Below, one piece after another: positions 52,482 through 61,756 of a stretch of DNA of 64,000 nt. Positions within the stretch are counted from its first letter, which is position 1, and every line of letters begins with the position of its first letter. A model generated the notes under the pieces. The model had not been told where the DNA came from. It saw only the letters and a list, made by a program, of their open reading frames with translations, and did not search any database. The stretch lies in NCBI GenBank assembly GCA_029194535.1, contig JARFXR010000001.1, positions 1,248,721-1,312,720 of the forward strand, read 5' to 3'. Both the position numbers and the translations under genes were made by a program. Source of the DNA: Nitrospira sp. GTDB taxonomy: Bacteria > Nitrospirota > Nitrospiria > Nitrospirales > Nitrospiraceae.

Positions 52482-54497
52482 ATGTGTGGGATAGCGGGGC
52501 TGTTGGGCGGTCATAATCTGGATCTCCGACCGGTGATCGCGTCGATGGTCCGATCCATTCGGTATCGCGGGCCGGACGACGCCGGAGACTGGGTGGATCC
52601 CGGCGCAGGCGTCGCGTTGGGCCATGCGCGGCTCTCCATTCTGGATCTGTCATCGGAAGGACATCAGCCGATGAAGTCGGCCGCTGGACGCTATCGGTTG
52701 TCCTACAACGGCGAGATCTACAATTTCGTTGAGTTGAGAGCCGAGCTGGAACGGGCCGGGGCCGCCTTCCGTGGACACTCGGACACGGAAGTGATGTTGG
52801 CGGCGATAGAAGCCTGGGGACTGGAGGCCGCCGTCCGGCGGTTCGTCGGGATGTTCGCCTTCGCCCTGTGGGACCGCGAGCGGCGTGAACTGCATCTGGG
52901 GCGGGATCGGGTCGGTATCAAACCGCTGTACTATGGCTGGGTGGGATCGCTGTTCGCGTTCGGCTCCGAACTGAAGGTGTTCGAGCAGGTGCCGGGATTC
53001 AGCGGAACCGTCAGCCGCGACGCCCTCGTCGCGTTCATGCGGCTGAGCTACGTGCCGACGCCGTTATCCATCTACCGTTCCGTCTACAAGCTTTCTCCCG
53101 GCTGCCTGCTGACCGTTTCAGCAGAGCGTGCGTCGTCTCAGCAAAATTTCAGCCCGGACCCGGACGATGAGACGTCGTCCTGGCGTCCGATTCGGTACTG
53201 GTCGGCGCGGGCGGTCGCGGAAGCGGGAGTCATGAGGCCGTTCGAGGGAACCGAGGAGGAAGCGCTCGCTCAATTCGACGAGCTCCTGACGAACGCGGTC
53301 GGGTTGCGGATGATCTCGGACGTCCCGCTCGGGGCCTTTCTTTCGGGCGGTGTCGACTCGTCGCTCGTCTCCGCACTGATGCAGAAGCAAAGCGGAAAAC
53401 CGATCCGCACCTTCACGATCGGATTCCACGACGCGCGATACGACGAAGCCCCATACGCGAAGCGGGTCGCCCAGACGCTCGGGACGGACCATACGGAACT
53501 CTACATCTCGTCCGAGGAGGCGATGGCGGTGATCCCCCGGCTGCCGCATCTCTACGACGAGCCGTTCGGCGATCCGTCACAGATCCCTACGTTCCTGGTA
53601 TCGGAACTGGCCCGCCGCCACGTGACCGTGAGCCTCTCCGGCGACGGCGGCGATGAATTATTCGCCGGCTACAACCGCTATTTCTGGTGGCGGCGGATCT
53701 GGAATCGTTTCCGGTGGATGCCCGAGTCCCTGCGGCATCTCGTCGCACGGCTCATGACCTCCCTGCCGGCGGAAGGGTGGGATCGAACGGTACAGATCGC
53801 CATGACCGTGATTCCGTGGAAAGGCTGGCCCCACACGCCGGGCGACAAGATGCACAAGCTGGCGGACATGCTGCGCTTCGACTCGCCGGACGGTATGTAC
53901 CGCAACATGGTATCGCAATGGAAGCGCCCCGAGGAACTCGTGGTCGGGGGACGGGAGCCCCTCACGCTGCTGTCGGACGGCAGGCGGCGGGCGGAGCTGC
54001 CGGATTTCACCAGACAGATGATGTATCTCGATCTGGTGACCTACCTGCCGGACGACATCCTCACGAAGGTCGACCGGGCCAGCATGGGCAACGGCCTCGA
54101 GGCCCGGGTGCCGTTGCTTGATCATCGCGTGATTGAATTCGCCTGGCGGCTGCCGCTCTCCATGAAGATCAAGCGGGAAGGGGAGGGAAAATGGCTGCTC
54201 CGCCACCTGCTCTATCGGTATGTGCCCCAGGCGCTGATCGACCGGCCGAAGACGGGGTTCGGTATTCCGGTCGATCAGTGGCTGCGGGGCCCGTTGCGGG
54301 CTTGGGCCGATGAGCTGTTGAGCGAGGCGCGGCTCCAGCGCGAAGGCTTCCTCCATCCGGCGCCGATCCGCGAGCGTTGGAGAGAGCATCTTTCGGGACG
54401 GCGAAACTGGCAATATCAGCTCTGGAACGTGCTGATGTTTCAATCGTGGCTTAGCGCGCATGAACGCTCGTCCGCGGCTGTTGTACCTCATCACTGA
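52482..54497 (+). CDS. asnB: Asparagine synthase-like amidotransferase (AsnB family), copy 4
   Basis: 671 residues. MCGIAGLLGGHN (Cys2), RYRGPDDAGDWVDP, GHARLSILDLSSEGHQPM, YNGEIYNFVELRAEL. PP-loop SGGVDSS at 288-294; SGDGGDELFAGYNRYFWWRR; KVDRASMGNGLEARVPLLDH; KTGFGIPVDQWLRGPLRAW. Longest of the four copies, and closest by motif to classical exopolysaccharide AsnB proteins next to WecA/WbpL genes. Its 3' end overlaps the next glycosyltransferase by 38 bases. Confidence 0.9.
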   Translation: MCGIAGLLGGHNLDLRPVIASMVRSIRYRGPDDAGDWVDPGAGVALGHARLSILDLSSEGHQPMKSAAGRYRLSYNGEIYNFVELRAELERAGAAFRGHSDTEVMLAAIEAWGLEAAVRRFVGMFAFALWDRERRELHLGRDRVGIKPLYYGWVGSLFAFGSELKVFEQVPGFSGTVSRDALVAFMRLSYVPTPLSIYRSVYKLSPGCLLTVSAERASSQQNFSPDPDDETSSWRPIRYWSARAVAEAGVMRPFEGTEEEALAQFDELLTNAVGLRMISDVPLGAFLSGGVDSSLVSALMQKQSGKPIRTFTIGFHDARYDEAPYAKRVAQTLGTDHTELYISSEEAMAVIPRLPHLYDEPFGDPSQIPTFLVSELARRHVTVSLSGDGGDELFAGYNRYFWWRRIWNRFRWMPESLRHLVARLMTSLPAEGWDRTVQIAMTVIPWKGWPHTPGDKMHKLADMLRFDSPDGMYRNMVSQWKRPEELVVGGREPLTLLSDGRRRAELPDFTRQMMYLDLVTYLPDDILTKVDRASMGNGLEARVPLLDHRVIEFAWRLPLSMKIKREGEGKWLLRHLLYRYVPQALIDRPKTGFGIPVDQWLRGPLRAWADELLSEARLQREGFLHPAPIRERWREHLSGRRNWQYQLWNVLMFQSWLSAHERSSAAVVPHH

Positions 54498-55623
54498 GGA
54501 TTGGTATTTCTGGTCTCACCGTCTGGACCTTGCCCGCGCGGCGGTCACGGCCGGGTTCGACGTTGCCCTGGCCACCCGCGTGACCGATCACGAAGCGCGG
54601 ATCCTGCGGGAAGGGTTTCGTCTGTTTCCGATCCGATTGTTCCGCCGCAGCAAGAATCCCCTGGCCGAGCTTCTGTCCCTCGTGGAGTTGCTGGCGCTCT
54701 ACCGGCGCGAGCGGCCCGCCATCGTCCATCACGTGGGGCTGAAGCCGATTCTGTACGGGTCGCTCGCCGCCCGGGTCGCCGCCGTCCCGACCGTGGTGAA
54801 TGCCTTCGCCGGACTCGGCTACCTCTTCACGGATGAGGCTCGTCAGGGCGGGCTACTGAATAAGACGTTGGGTCTCGCGTTGCGCGCGGCGCTGAAATCC
54901 GTCGCTTCGACCGTGATCTTCCAGAATCACGACGATCGCGATCTGCTCGTCATGAAACGGGTGGTCACGCGGAAGCAAAGCCGGATCATTCCGGGATCGG
55001 GGGTGGACGTGACGGCGTTCAATCTGCGCCCGCCGTCCGGCGAGGAGGCGATCGTCATGCTGGCGTCCCGTATGCTGTGGGATAAGGGAATCGCAGAATT
55101 CGTCGAAGCAGCCCGCCGGCTCAAGCGGGAAGGTGTCTCGGCGCGTTTCGTGCTGGTCGGGCGCTGCGATGAACACAATCCGGCCGCCATTCCGGTTGAC
55201 ATGATTCGACGATGGGTCGATGGCGGCCTGGTCGAATGGTGGGGACATCAGGAAGACATGCCTGCCACCCTGGCCCTCGCGACGATCGCCGTGTTGCCGT
55301 CGTATCGGGAAGGCCTTCCGAAGAGTCTCCTGGAGGCCGCGGCTTGCGGGAAGCCTCTGGTGGCGACGGATGTGCCGGGCTGCCGCGACATTCTCATCCA
55401 CGGAGTGACGGGTCTGCTGGTTCCACCGCAAGATTCCGCGGCGCTGGCCGCGGCGATTCAGGCGCTGCTCGATGATCCCTCGCTACGAACGGCGATGGGT
55501 GCGGCGGCGCGCGAACTGGTCGTTCGGTCGTTCTCAGTCGAAAAAGTGACGGGGCAGATGATCCGGCTGTACCGGGAACTGTTGGCCTCGCAGGGGGTGG
55601 GAGCGCCGGCGGGGGTTCCGTGA
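54460..55623 (+). CDS. GT4 family glycosyltransferase (PglA/CapM/WbpT-like)
   Basis: 387 residues from ATG 54460, inside the end of asnB. Opening: LLYLITEDWYFWSHRLDLAR; HHVGLKPILYGSLAAR; VVNAFAGLGYLFTD; IPGSGVDVTAFNL; MLASRMLWDKGIAEFVEAAR; LPSYREGLPKSLLEAAACGKPLVATDVPG with an intact EX7E. This subgroup commonly adds the second sugar to an undecaprenyl-linked HexNAc and lies next to the epimerase and WecA-type genes, as here. Good confidence in role, donor uncertain (GalNAc/FucNAc-like). Confidence 0.87.
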   Translation: MNARPRLLYLITEDWYFWSHRLDLARAAVTAGFDVALATRVTDHEARILREGFRLFPIRLFRRSKNPLAELLSLVELLALYRRERPAIVHHVGLKPILYGSLAARVAAVPTVVNAFAGLGYLFTDEARQGGLLNKTLGLALRAALKSVASTVIFQNHDDRDLLVMKRVVTRKQSRIIPGSGVDVTAFNLRPPSGEEAIVMLASRMLWDKGIAEFVEAARRLKREGVSARFVLVGRCDEHNPAAIPVDMIRRWVDGGLVEWWGHQEDMPATLALATIAVLPSYREGLPKSLLEAAACGKPLVATDVPGCRDILIHGVTGLLVPPQDSAALAAAIQALLDDPSLRTAMGAAARELVVRSFSVEKVTGQMIRLYRELLASQGVGAPAGVP

Positions 55624-56606
55624 CCAGGGTGCTTGTGACGGGGGCGGGGGGATTTCTCGGCCGCGCTCTCGCTGAGGACCTCCTCCGATCCGGCCAGCGC
55701 GTTCGGGCCCTGGTGCGGCGGCCGACGCTTGCGCGGGAGCTTCCTGACGTCGAAACCGTCGTCGGCGATGTTCGCGACCCGCGTTGCGCCGGACAGGCGG
55801 CGCGCGGATGCGACGCGATCGTGCATCTGGCCGGCCTGGTCCATGCGGCGGATGACATGTCCGTGACGGAAGCGGACTACCGATCGGTCAATGTGGACGG
55901 CACCAAGTATCTGTTGGACGCGGCCGTTGCCGCCGACGTCCCCCGGTTTCTCTTCGCGAGCTCGGTGAAGGTGTTCGGCGAAACGACGGGCGGCTGCGTT
56001 GACGAGCGGGCGCCTCCCGATCCGCACACTTCGTACGCGCGCTCCAAGTGGGCGGCGGAGCAGGTGGTGGCGGCCGCCGCGGTGCCGGGGCGCATGGTCA
56101 CGGTGTCGCTGCGCCTGCCTCTCGTCTATGGTCAGACTGCCAAGGGCAATCTCTATCGCATGATCGACGCGATCGACCGCGGCCGGTTTCCTCCGCTCCC
56201 TCGGGTACAGGCCGTCCGCAGCCTGCTCAGCGTGAAAAACTTCGTGCTCGCGGTGCGCGCACTGCTGCAGGCGAAAGAGACGTCACGGCCCTGTTACGTG
56301 GCCACGGACGAAGCGCCCTACTCCGTGACCGAGATCTACGATCTGCTGCGGCGTGGATTGGGTCTGCGCCCTCCGAGCTGGCGGGTCCCGCTCTCGGTCC
56401 TGACGTTCGCGGGCGCCTGCGGCGATCTCCTCCAGCTGTGCGCGAGGCGGCCTCTGCCGCTGACCTCCGCGACGCTTGTGAAACTCATCGGTCAGGCCTG
56501 GTATAGTCCTGACGCGCTCATGCGGGAGATGGGGTACCGGCCGTCCGACAGGTTCGAGGCCGCGGTGCCTGACCTCATTCGGCATTATCGGCAGTCACGC
56601 TCATGA
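55620..56606 (+). CDS. UDP-sugar 4-epimerase/reductase, WbpV/WbjF-like SDR
   Basis: 328 residues from GTG 55620 (overlap with the GT4). Rossmann motif RVLVTGAGGFLGRALAEDLL; AIVHLAGLVHAADD; FASSVKVFGETTGG; YARSKWAAEQVV with the YXXXK residues; SLRLPLVYGQTAKGNL. This branch of SDR enzymes lies directly before WbpL-type genes in Pseudomonas and supplies 4-epimerised or reduced HexNAc (for example UDP-QuiNAc/FucNAc) to the initiating transferase. ATG of the next gene overlaps its stop. Confidence 0.85.
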   Translation: MTRVLVTGAGGFLGRALAEDLLRSGQRVRALVRRPTLARELPDVETVVGDVRDPRCAGQAARGCDAIVHLAGLVHAADDMSVTEADYRSVNVDGTKYLLDAAVAADVPRFLFASSVKVFGETTGGCVDERAPPDPHTSYARSKWAAEQVVAAAAVPGRMVTVSLRLPLVYGQTAKGNLYRMIDAIDRGRFPPLPRVQAVRSLLSVKNFVLAVRALLQAKETSRPCYVATDEAPYSVTEIYDLLRRGLGLRPPSWRVPLSVLTFAGACGDLLQLCARRPLPLTSATLVKLIGQAWYSPDALMREMGYRPSDRFEAAVPDLIRHYRQSRS

Positions 56607-57670
56607 TGGGGTTCTTGGTCTTCGCGGTCGTCGGCACCTTGGCGTGGTGGATCACCGGCCGTCTGGCGCATGAAGCTTCATTTCTCCGCTCGCTGGATCA
56701 TCCCAACGAACGGTCCTTGCACAGCGAACCGACTCCCCGCTCCGGAGGCATCGCCATTTTAGCCAGCATTCTGATCGGGATGGCCTTGGCCGCTGCCGGC
56801 TATGCCTTGATGCCGCAGTCGAAGGGATTTCTCCCGAAGGGATTTGCCTCTGCCAGTGTATGGATCGTCGGATCGATCGCCCTCGTGACCGTCGTCTCTT
56901 TTTTGGACGATCGCGGCGGTCTGCCGGTCTGGGTCCGCTTCGGGGCGCAGGCGCTCGCGGCGATGATCGTGGTGTGGGGTGTCGGGCTCAGACTGTCCTC
57001 CGTACCGATCCCAGGCGTCGGGACCGTGGCGCTGGGTTGGGTTGCCGTACCAATAAGCATCTTGTTTCTCCTTTGGATGACCAACCTTTACAACTTCATG
57101 GACGGCATGGATGGATTTGCCGGCGGCATGACCGTCATTGGGTTCGGGTTCCTCGCCTTCTTCGGCTGGAGGGCCGGGCATCCGTTCATGCTGCTGGCAA
57201 CGTTGGTCGTCGCGGCGAGCGCAACCGGATTTCTGATTCATAATTTCCCGCCGGCTCACATATTTATGGGTGATATTGGAAGTATTACACTAGGGTTTGC
57301 CGCAGGCGCCCTCATGTTGCTTGGTGTGCGAGACCGGCTGTTCGACATCTGGGTGCCTCTGTTGATCTTTTCCCCGTTCATCCTCGACGCGACGGTCACC
57401 CTGTTGCGGCGCGCTTGGCGCGGCGCGCGCATCTGGGAGGGGCATCGGGAACATTATTATCAACGCCTGGTTCTCTCCGGGTGGAGCCATCGACGGTCGG
57501 TTCTCGTAGAGTATGGGCTCATGGTCTGGTGCGGAGGGTTGGCCATCGCCTATCGGAGCGCGACCGATCGATGGCGGGTGGCGATCTTGCTCGTCTGGAT
57601 GGCGACGTTTGCCGGTCTGGCCTGGGCGGTCCACCGACGAGAATCGCGGGCGGACGCCGGGAGAGGATGA
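56603..57670 (+). CDS. wbpL: Undecaprenyl-phosphate sugar-1-phosphate transferase (WecA/WbpL-like)
   Basis: 355 residues. A polytopic membrane protein with ~10-11 helices. Family motifs: DHPNERSLHSEPTPRSGG, VSFLDDRGGLPVWVRFGAQ (first acidic pair), NLYNFMDGMDGFAGGMT (catalytic Asp region), HNFPPAHIFMGDIGS, and the cytoplasmic loop EGHREHYYQRLVLSGWSH. It transfers a HexNAc-1-phosphate from UDP to undecaprenyl phosphate and so initiates the glycan. The HREHYYQRL histidine loop matches the WecA/WbpL (not MraY) side. Central gene of the Wzy-dependent route. Confidence 0.92.
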   Translation: MMGFLVFAVVGTLAWWITGRLAHEASFLRSLDHPNERSLHSEPTPRSGGIAILASILIGMALAAAGYALMPQSKGFLPKGFASASVWIVGSIALVTVVSFLDDRGGLPVWVRFGAQALAAMIVVWGVGLRLSSVPIPGVGTVALGWVAVPISILFLLWMTNLYNFMDGMDGFAGGMTVIGFGFLAFFGWRAGHPFMLLATLVVAASATGFLIHNFPPAHIFMGDIGSITLGFAAGALMLLGVRDRLFDIWVPLLIFSPFILDATVTLLRRAWRGARIWEGHREHYYQRLVLSGWSHRRSVLVEYGLMVWCGGLAIAYRSATDRWRVAILLVWMATFAGLAWAVHRRESRADAGRG

Positions 57671-57674
57671 TGTG

Positions 57675-58949
57675 ATGAGGGAGACTTGCGTGTCGTCGTC
57701 ACCGCAGCCCGTCACGTTGTCGTGGTATTTCGACGCGACGATCCGGCTCGTTCTGTTGGTTTATGTGGCGACGTTGCCCTTTAAGAAGCTGCTGGTCGTG
57801 GAGCGACACGGGTTTCTCGTGCTGCTCGCTTTGCTGGTCATTTGGTGTGCGTCGCGGCGGCGGTTCTTCTATCGGAAGACGCCGTACGACCTGTGGCTCC
57901 TGGCGTTCGTGCTGTGGGTCGGCCTCACGATCCCGTTCGCGGCGTATCCCTCGTACAGTTTCAAGGAGTACGGCAAGCTGCTCCAGGGCATGACCGTGCT
58001 CTACGCGGTGGTCTGGTTTCTGGCGGATGCGCGGAGCCGGAAAATTCTGCTCCTCGTGCCGGGCACGTCGCTGTTGATCGTATCCTCATACGGCCTGACC
58101 CAGTTCAACATCGCCAATCCACAGGCGGTCGTTTCGACGTTTCCGGCCGAGGTCTGGCTGACGACGTTTCTGGTCATGACCCTTCCGTATGCGCTGGCCG
58201 CTGCGTACGGCGATCATTCCTCCGATGCGCGATGGATCGGGGCGGTCCTGTCGGTGACGGCGGCGGCCTGTCTGCTGAGCACACAATCCAGGGCCGGCCT
58301 GATCGCCCTGGTGACCGAGTTCGTGGCGATGGCCTGGGTCATGCGTACGGCCTTAGCCAAATGGACGGCGGGGGTGGTGACGCTCGGCTTGGTGCTCGTC
58401 GTGCTGCTCGCGGTCTGGCTCAAGCCGCCGGTGCCGGTGGGGGAGCAACAGGCAGTGCAGAGTTCGATTCCGGTCAGGACCGGCCTAGCGACCATCGTCC
58501 ACCGGTTCGACATCTGGAAATTCACCTTGTCGGAGATCGGCGAGCACTGGCTCGTCGGCGTGGGGTACGGAGGGCAAACGTATTCGATGCTGTATGGAGA
58601 CGATGCAGAAACGGTCGTTCCCGGACATGCGGCCGTGAAGGCGCAAGGCGCCCACAACATCTTGTTGTACCTGGCCCTTCACGTGGGCGTGGCAGGAATG
58701 GCGCTGTTTCTCGGATTCTATGTGTCCATGGTACGCACGACCATGAACGGCTATCGAACGGCCACGGACAGATTTTCGAGATTGGTGCTGGCGGGCACGG
58801 TCGGGAGTATGATTGGGTTGTTCGTTCGCCTGCAATTTGATCAAATGTTGGTCGGGGCTCTGGCGGTCTTCTTCTGGATGTTGGTGGGCATGAGCATCCT
58901 CGCTCTGCCTTCGCGGGACGATCGCGAAGACGAAGCCGTTTCGAGCTGA
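57675..58949 (+). CDS. O-antigen polymerase/ligase family protein (Wzy or WaaL-like)
   Basis: 424 residues from ATG 57675, with GGGAGAGG upstream. Around 10-12 hydrophobic helices cover the protein. The Wzy_C-like signature is at LSTQSRAGLIALVTEFVAMA, followed by a large periplasmic loop with HRFDIWKFTLSEIGEHWLVGVGYGGQTY and HNILLYLALHVGVAGM. The pattern QSRAG...W...HN is shared by O-antigen ligases (WaaL) and polymerases, and sequence alone does not separate them. Position right after WbpL-type gene makes polymerase or ligation of this island's glycan likely. Confidence 0.85.
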   Translation: MRETCVSSSPQPVTLSWYFDATIRLVLLVYVATLPFKKLLVVERHGFLVLLALLVIWCASRRRFFYRKTPYDLWLLAFVLWVGLTIPFAAYPSYSFKEYGKLLQGMTVLYAVVWFLADARSRKILLLVPGTSLLIVSSYGLTQFNIANPQAVVSTFPAEVWLTTFLVMTLPYALAAAYGDHSSDARWIGAVLSVTAAACLLSTQSRAGLIALVTEFVAMAWVMRTALAKWTAGVVTLGLVLVVLLAVWLKPPVPVGEQQAVQSSIPVRTGLATIVHRFDIWKFTLSEIGEHWLVGVGYGGQTYSMLYGDDAETVVPGHAAVKAQGAHNILLYLALHVGVAGMALFLGFYVSMVRTTMNGYRTATDRFSRLVLAGTVGSMIGLFVRLQFDQMLVGALAVFFWMLVGMSILALPSRDDREDEAVSS

Positions 58950-58954
58950 TTCCT

Positions 58955-60862
58955 ATGCGTCTGACCGTCGTCAAAATCTTTCAGCGTCTTCTCGGTCGCT
59001 ACGGGGACGCGCTGGTCCACTATCGATCGGTGATCGTCGTGCTGAGCCAGGCGGGCCTCGTCGTCGCGGCGAACGTCACGGCCTTCGCGCTCCGCTTCGA
59101 CGGAGAAATTTCCCCCTTCTACGGCGCGCTGTTGCTCCGCGGCTTGCCCGTCATCGTGGCGGTGTATTGGCTGGGTCTGTTCGTCTTCGGTATTCAACAT
59201 GGTCTGTGGCGATATGTGGGGTTGCACGATCTGGGACGCATCCTCTGGGCGTCGGTCGCCGGGGCCGTGGGTTCGTATGCGGTGCTGCACGGGCTCTTCG
59301 GATGGGTGGAGTATCCGCGCTCGGTGCTCATCCTCACGGGGTTGCTGAGCGGCCTCTATCTGGCGGGGATCCGGTTGGCGGTGCGGTGGTTCCGCGAATG
59401 GATTCAGGTCTGGAGCCCGATGACCAGACGAGTCCTCATCGTCGGCGCGGGCAATGCGAGCGAGCTGCTCGTGCGGGACATGTTGAGCGACGGCCGCTAC
59501 CACTATCGTCCTGTCGGACTGATCGACGACGATCCGGTGAAACAACGGATGAAGATTCACGGGATTTCGGTAGCCGGGAGGATCGCGGACATTCCGGAGG
59601 TCTCCAGGCGGCTGGTGGTCCATGAAATCATCGTGGCGATCCCCTCGGCGTCGAACGTCCTGAAGCAAAAAATTCTGGCCGCGGCCGAAGGCTGCAAAGT
59701 TCCCATCAAGATCCTGCCGAGCGTCAAGCAGCTGTTGGCGGACCCGGCCGCCTTCAGACAGGTTCGACCGATGAGCCTGGAGGATCTGCTCCAGCGCGAG
59801 CCGGTGCAAACCGAGCGCGAGGAATTGCATCCCCTCCTGGAAGGGAGACGGGTGCTCGTGACCGGCGCCGGTGGATCGATCGGATCGGAGCTGTGCCGGC
59901 AGATCGCCCATTATCAGCCGGCGTTGCTGGTGCTCTTCGAACGGTACGAGAACAGCCTGCACGCGTTGGATCTCGAACTCCGGAGGCGGTTTCCACGGGT
60001 CAATATCGTTTCCGCCGTGGGCGACGTCACTCTGCCGGAACGGGTGGCGGACGTCATGGGTCAGACCCGGCCTGAGCTGGTGTTTCATGCGGCGGCGCAC
60101 AAGCATGTCCCTCTCATGGAAATGAATCCCAAGGAGGCCGTCCGCAACAACGTGCTGGGGACCAGGACCATGGCGGAAGCGTCGTTGCAAGCCGGTGTGG
60201 AACGGTTTGTGCTGATTTCGACGGACAAGGCCGTGAACCCGACGAGCGTGATGGGAGCGTCCAAACGGGTGGCGGAAGATCTGATCCAGCGGTTGAATCT
60301 CAGGGCGACGGCGAAATTCACCGTCGTGCGATTCGGAAACGTCCTCGGGAGCAACGGCAGCGTGGTCCCCTTGTTCGCTGAACAGATTCGCGCGGGGGGG
60401 CCGGTTACGGTGACGCATCCGGACATTACCCGTTTCTTCATGACGATTCCCGAAGCGGTGCAGTTGGTCCTGCAGGCCAGCGTCCTCGGCCAGGGCGGGG
60501 ATGTGTTCGTGCTCGACATGGGCGAGCAGATCAAGGTGGTCGATCTCGCGAGAAACATGATCGTGTTGTCTGGGCTCGTTCCGGAGGAAGATGTCCGCAT
60601 CACCTACGTCGGGCTTCGTCCCGGCGAGAAACTGTTCGAAGAGTTGTTCGAAGAGGGAGAGCAGGTCGAACCGACCGCACACGCCAAGATCCGCCGTGCC
60701 GTGAAGGATCGTGTGCGCGGGGAAGGCGAAGTCGATCGGATCGTCGCGGGGTTGGAAGCGGCGGTCGGCCACGGCGACGACGAGGCCGTGATCCGGGCGC
60801 TGCAGGAGGCCGTTCCGACCTACAGGCCCCTCGCTCCCCCGAAACCCCAGCCCATTCTGTAA
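58955..60862 (+). CDS. wbpM: UDP-GlcNAc 4,6-dehydratase, membrane-bound WbpM/CapD-like
   Basis: 635 residues. Four N-terminal membrane helices (~28-135) precede two Rossmann domains: a CoA-binding-like one (VLIVGAGNASELLVRDML near residue 162) and the catalytic SDR (VLVTGAGGSIGSELCRQI near 300). FVLISTDKAVNPTSVMGASKR carries Met433 in the position where ordinary SDRs have Tyr, with Lys437, the SMK triad known from WbpM-type dehydratases. It makes the 4-keto-6-deoxy sugar from UDP-GlcNAc, feeding the epimerase at 55620 and the aminotransferase. Full length for the family. Confidence 0.92.
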   Translation: MRLTVVKIFQRLLGRYGDALVHYRSVIVVLSQAGLVVAANVTAFALRFDGEISPFYGALLLRGLPVIVAVYWLGLFVFGIQHGLWRYVGLHDLGRILWASVAGAVGSYAVLHGLFGWVEYPRSVLILTGLLSGLYLAGIRLAVRWFREWIQVWSPMTRRVLIVGAGNASELLVRDMLSDGRYHYRPVGLIDDDPVKQRMKIHGISVAGRIADIPEVSRRLVVHEIIVAIPSASNVLKQKILAAAEGCKVPIKILPSVKQLLADPAAFRQVRPMSLEDLLQREPVQTEREELHPLLEGRRVLVTGAGGSIGSELCRQIAHYQPALLVLFERYENSLHALDLELRRRFPRVNIVSAVGDVTLPERVADVMGQTRPELVFHAAAHKHVPLMEMNPKEAVRNNVLGTRTMAEASLQAGVERFVLISTDKAVNPTSVMGASKRVAEDLIQRLNLRATAKFTVVRFGNVLGSNGSVVPLFAEQIRAGGPVTVTHPDITRFFMTIPEAVQLVLQASVLGQGGDVFVLDMGEQIKVVDLARNMIVLSGLVPEEDVRITYVGLRPGEKLFEELFEEGEQVEPTAHAKIRRAVKDRVRGEGEVDRIVAGLEAAVGHGDDEAVIRALQEAVPTYRPLAPPKPQPIL

Positions 60863-60918
60863 GCGCGTGTGCGCGCGTCGTTCAAGAGAGCCGAAAGAAC
60901 CCGATCACGGTCGCCCTC

Positions 60919-60946
60919 CGCGATGGGAACCGCGCGATGGGAACCG
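60919..60946. repeat. Exact 14-bp tandem duplication
   Basis: CGCGATGGGAACCG occurs twice in a row (60919-60932 and 60933-60946) in the 141-base gap before rmlA. It may be simple slippage. No promoter is evident around it. Confidence 0.6.
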
Positions 60947-61003
60947 ATCGGCTCGCGGTGCGGTCGGACGGGATGCCGATGCGATGGCTAACGGGGAGGA
61001 CGT

Positions 61004-61756
61004 ATGAGAGGCGTGGTGCTGGCGGGAGGATTGGGGACGAGATTGTTGCCGTTGACCAAGGTCACGAACAAGCATCTGCTGCCGGTGTTCAATTGCCCGA
61101 TGATTTATTATCCCATTCACACGCTCGCCAACGCCGGCATCGACGAGATCATGCTCGTGACCGGAGGCAACAGCGCGGGCGATTTCTTGAAACTCCTGGG
61201 CAACGGCAAAGAGTTCGGCCTTAAACGGTTGAACTACACGTATCAGGAAGGCGAAGGCGGCATCGCCGATGCCCTCCGGCTGGCGGAGCACTTCGCCGAC
61301 GGAGAGCCGGTGTGTGTGATCCTCGGGGACAACATTATCGAGGGTAACATCGCCGCGGCCGCGCGTGCGTTTCGCGAGCAGCGGAACGGCGCCAAAATCC
61401 TGTTGAAGGAAGTGAACGATCCGCAACGATTCGGCGTGCCGGTGTTGCAAGGCACGCGCGTCATTCGGATCGAGGAGAAGCCGGCCAATCCCCCGTCGCC
61501 CTATGCCGTCACGGGCATCTACTTCTACGATGCCGAGGTGTTCGAGATCATCAAGACGCTGAAGCCGTCGGGGCGTGGCGAATTGGAGATCACGGATGTG
61601 AACAACGCGTATATTCGGGCCGGCACGCTGACCTGGAACCTGCTCGAAGGCTGGTGGACGGATGCCGGCACGATCGAATCGCTCCATCATGCGCATCAAC
61701 TGGTCAGCCGGACGGGAGCGAATAAGAAGGAGATAGGTTCAGGAGTAGCCTTATGA
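61004..61756 (+). CDS. rmlA: Glucose-1-phosphate thymidylyltransferase, short RmlA form
   Basis: 250 residues. GVVLAGGLGTRLLPLT and NKHLLPVFNCPMIYYPI form the dTTP site; ILGDNIIEGNI, RFGVPVL, IEEKPANPPSPYAVTGIYFYD and GELEITDVNNAYI are family signatures. The usual VYDKPMI reads VFNCPMI here. It is about 40 residues shorter at the C-terminus than classic RmlA, a length found in a distinct branch. It makes dTDP-glucose, the first step towards dTDP-rhamnose. Overlaps rmlB by 4 bases. Confidence 0.85.
   Translation: MRGVVLAGGLGTRLLPLTKVTNKHLLPVFNCPMIYYPIHTLANAGIDEIMLVTGGNSAGDFLKLLGNGKEFGLKRLNYTYQEGEGGIADALRLAEHFADGEPVCVILGDNIIEGNIAAAARAFREQRNGAKILLKEVNDPQRFGVPVLQGTRVIRIEEKPANPPSPYAVTGIYFYDAEVFEIIKTLKPSGRGELEITDVNNAYIRAGTLTWNLLEGWWTDAGTIESLHHAHQLVSRTGANKKEIGSGVAL

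Noticed and set aside
58841-60772. 643-codon open frame on the minus strand
   Set aside because: Fully antisense to the WbpM-like dehydratase; composition typical of a shadow frame.
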